A stretch of 15,782 bases of DNA from Verrucomicrobia bacterium SCGC AAA164-M04 (GTDB lineage: Bacteria > Verrucomicrobiota > Verrucomicrobiae > Verrucomicrobiales > Akkermansiaceae). Shown here in pieces: positions 15,364-15,782 of this stretch (positions are counted from its first letter, which is position 1; every line of letters begins with the position of its first letter). The notes under the pieces were generated by a model. It searched no databases. It was not told the DNA's origin and saw only the letters and a program-made list of their open reading frames with translations. The position numbers were made by a program, and so were the translations under genes. Location of the stretch: NCBI GenBank assembly GCA_000383735.1, contig KB912121.1, positions 22,157 to 37,938 of the forward strand, written 5' to 3'.

Positions 15364-15782
15364 TTATCTTCGTGCTCAATTTCAGGTGGTTACTAGGGAT
15401 ATAGCACGAGAGAGTGTTTTAGTTACGGTAGAAATAAAAAAAGCAATAAAGCGCGACTAAAAGTATCAACCTCCTTCCAGCGCTTAAGAGCATAGCAAAG
15501 AATCTAAGGTCAAAAACACCTCAAAAGGTTTTTTCTAGACAATTATCGAAATCATTTATGTGAAGACTGGAGAAATCAAATCCGCGCTAGAGATTGACGC
15601 GATCGAGTTCGTCATCAAACACATACTGACTTTAGGGTAACCAGACCACGGGTCCAAGTCCCATCACGATCACTTCGAAAAACAGCTTGGGAATAAGACC
15701 AAACGGATATGAAATCCAAAAAATATCTCTATACCAAAGGAAAAGCTGTTTGACCTCCAATCGGACAACGAGACAAAGGTAT
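15364..15782. other. Non-coding region upstream of the sigma-factor operon
   Basis: I find no convincing gene in these 419 bases. Nearest the sigma start, the - strand holds AAC (complement of 15422-15424) and CGT (complement of 15406-15408), spaced 13 bases apart, loosely like an ECF-type promoter, which would mean self-activation; the spacing is shorter than usual. A + strand frame at 15560-15638 codes about 26 residues from a GTG, with no ribosome site. An inverted repeat of nine bases (15680-15688 and 15743-15751) lies near the edge. Confidence 0.5.
15513..15535. terminator. Weak terminator-like hairpin with flanking A/T runs
   Basis: ACCT (15518-15521) and AGGT (15526-15529) form a four-base stem with a CAAA loop, and the flanking A-run and T-run can extend pairing past one mismatch. 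T-runs follow the stem on both strands, so it may end a leftward transcript entering from beyond the right edge and insulate the sigma operon. The GC stem is very short. Confidence 0.3.

Noticed and set aside
15650..15662. A GGG-TCCAAGT-CCC segment resembling a tRNA T-arm
   Set aside because: Only three stem pairs are sound and I see no acceptor, D-arm or anticodon arm around it, so a tRNA is not supported.
1..15782. CRISPR arrays, insertion sequences, prophage genes or ribosomal RNA
   Set aside because: I saw no repeat-spacer pattern, no transposase or integrase motif, no phage genes and no rRNA-like sequence.

Overview
The window looks like a chromosomal segment of a heterotrophic, probably aquatic member of the Verrucomicrobiota (PVC group). 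This rests on a small ECF sigma factor of the Rhodopirellula/Verrucomicrobium type, a membrane FecR-like protein fused to a LamG domain, two adjacent secreted sulfatases, and a DUF6607-type secreted protein. No ribosomal RNA or other phylogenetic marker is present, so the assignment is inference from gene content. Coding density is high, starts often overlap the preceding stop, and most starts lack a strong Shine-Dalgarno sequence.

Region 1 (1-4968, + strand) is one tightly packed run: the 3' part of aroB (3-dehydroquinate synthase), a glyoxalase-II-like metallo-beta-lactamase hydrolase, a secreted protein with a SecDF-head-like segment and a charged tail, a secreted M23 endopeptidase, a RidA-family protein, the tRNA 2-selenouridine synthase mnmH, and a TatD-family metal-dependent hydrolase. 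Gaps run from a 4-base overlap to 25 bases, so co-transcription is likely although the functions are mixed.

Region 2 (5036-8875, - strand) converges on region 1 at a 67-base junction holding a weak hairpin. In transcription order it has a secreted DUF6607 protein, a small P-loop kinase coupled to it by a one-base TGATG overlap, prmA (ribosomal protein L11 methyltransferase), and a class I aspartate aminotransferase after a 168-base gap.

Region 3 (8981-15363, - strand) is the most interesting part. It runs ECF sigma factor, then a FecR/LamG transmembrane protein, then sulfatase A, then sulfatase B, with an AEC-family transporter behind them. The first two genes overlap by four bases, the next gap is 15 bases, and the sulfatases abut or overlap. 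The layout suggests a self-contained signalling operon in which an inner-membrane anti-sigma-like protein carries a carbohydrate-binding-type LamG domain outside the membrane and controls the sigma factor, with sulfatases for sulfated polysaccharide encoded in the same transcript. Sulfatase A has an atypical formylglycine motif (C-S-T-T-R). Both sulfatases end in strongly basic low-complexity tails, as does the unrelated secreted protein at 1068-1640.

The right end (15364-15782) holds no convincing gene. It must carry the promoter of the sigma-factor operon and contains a weak terminator-like hairpin.
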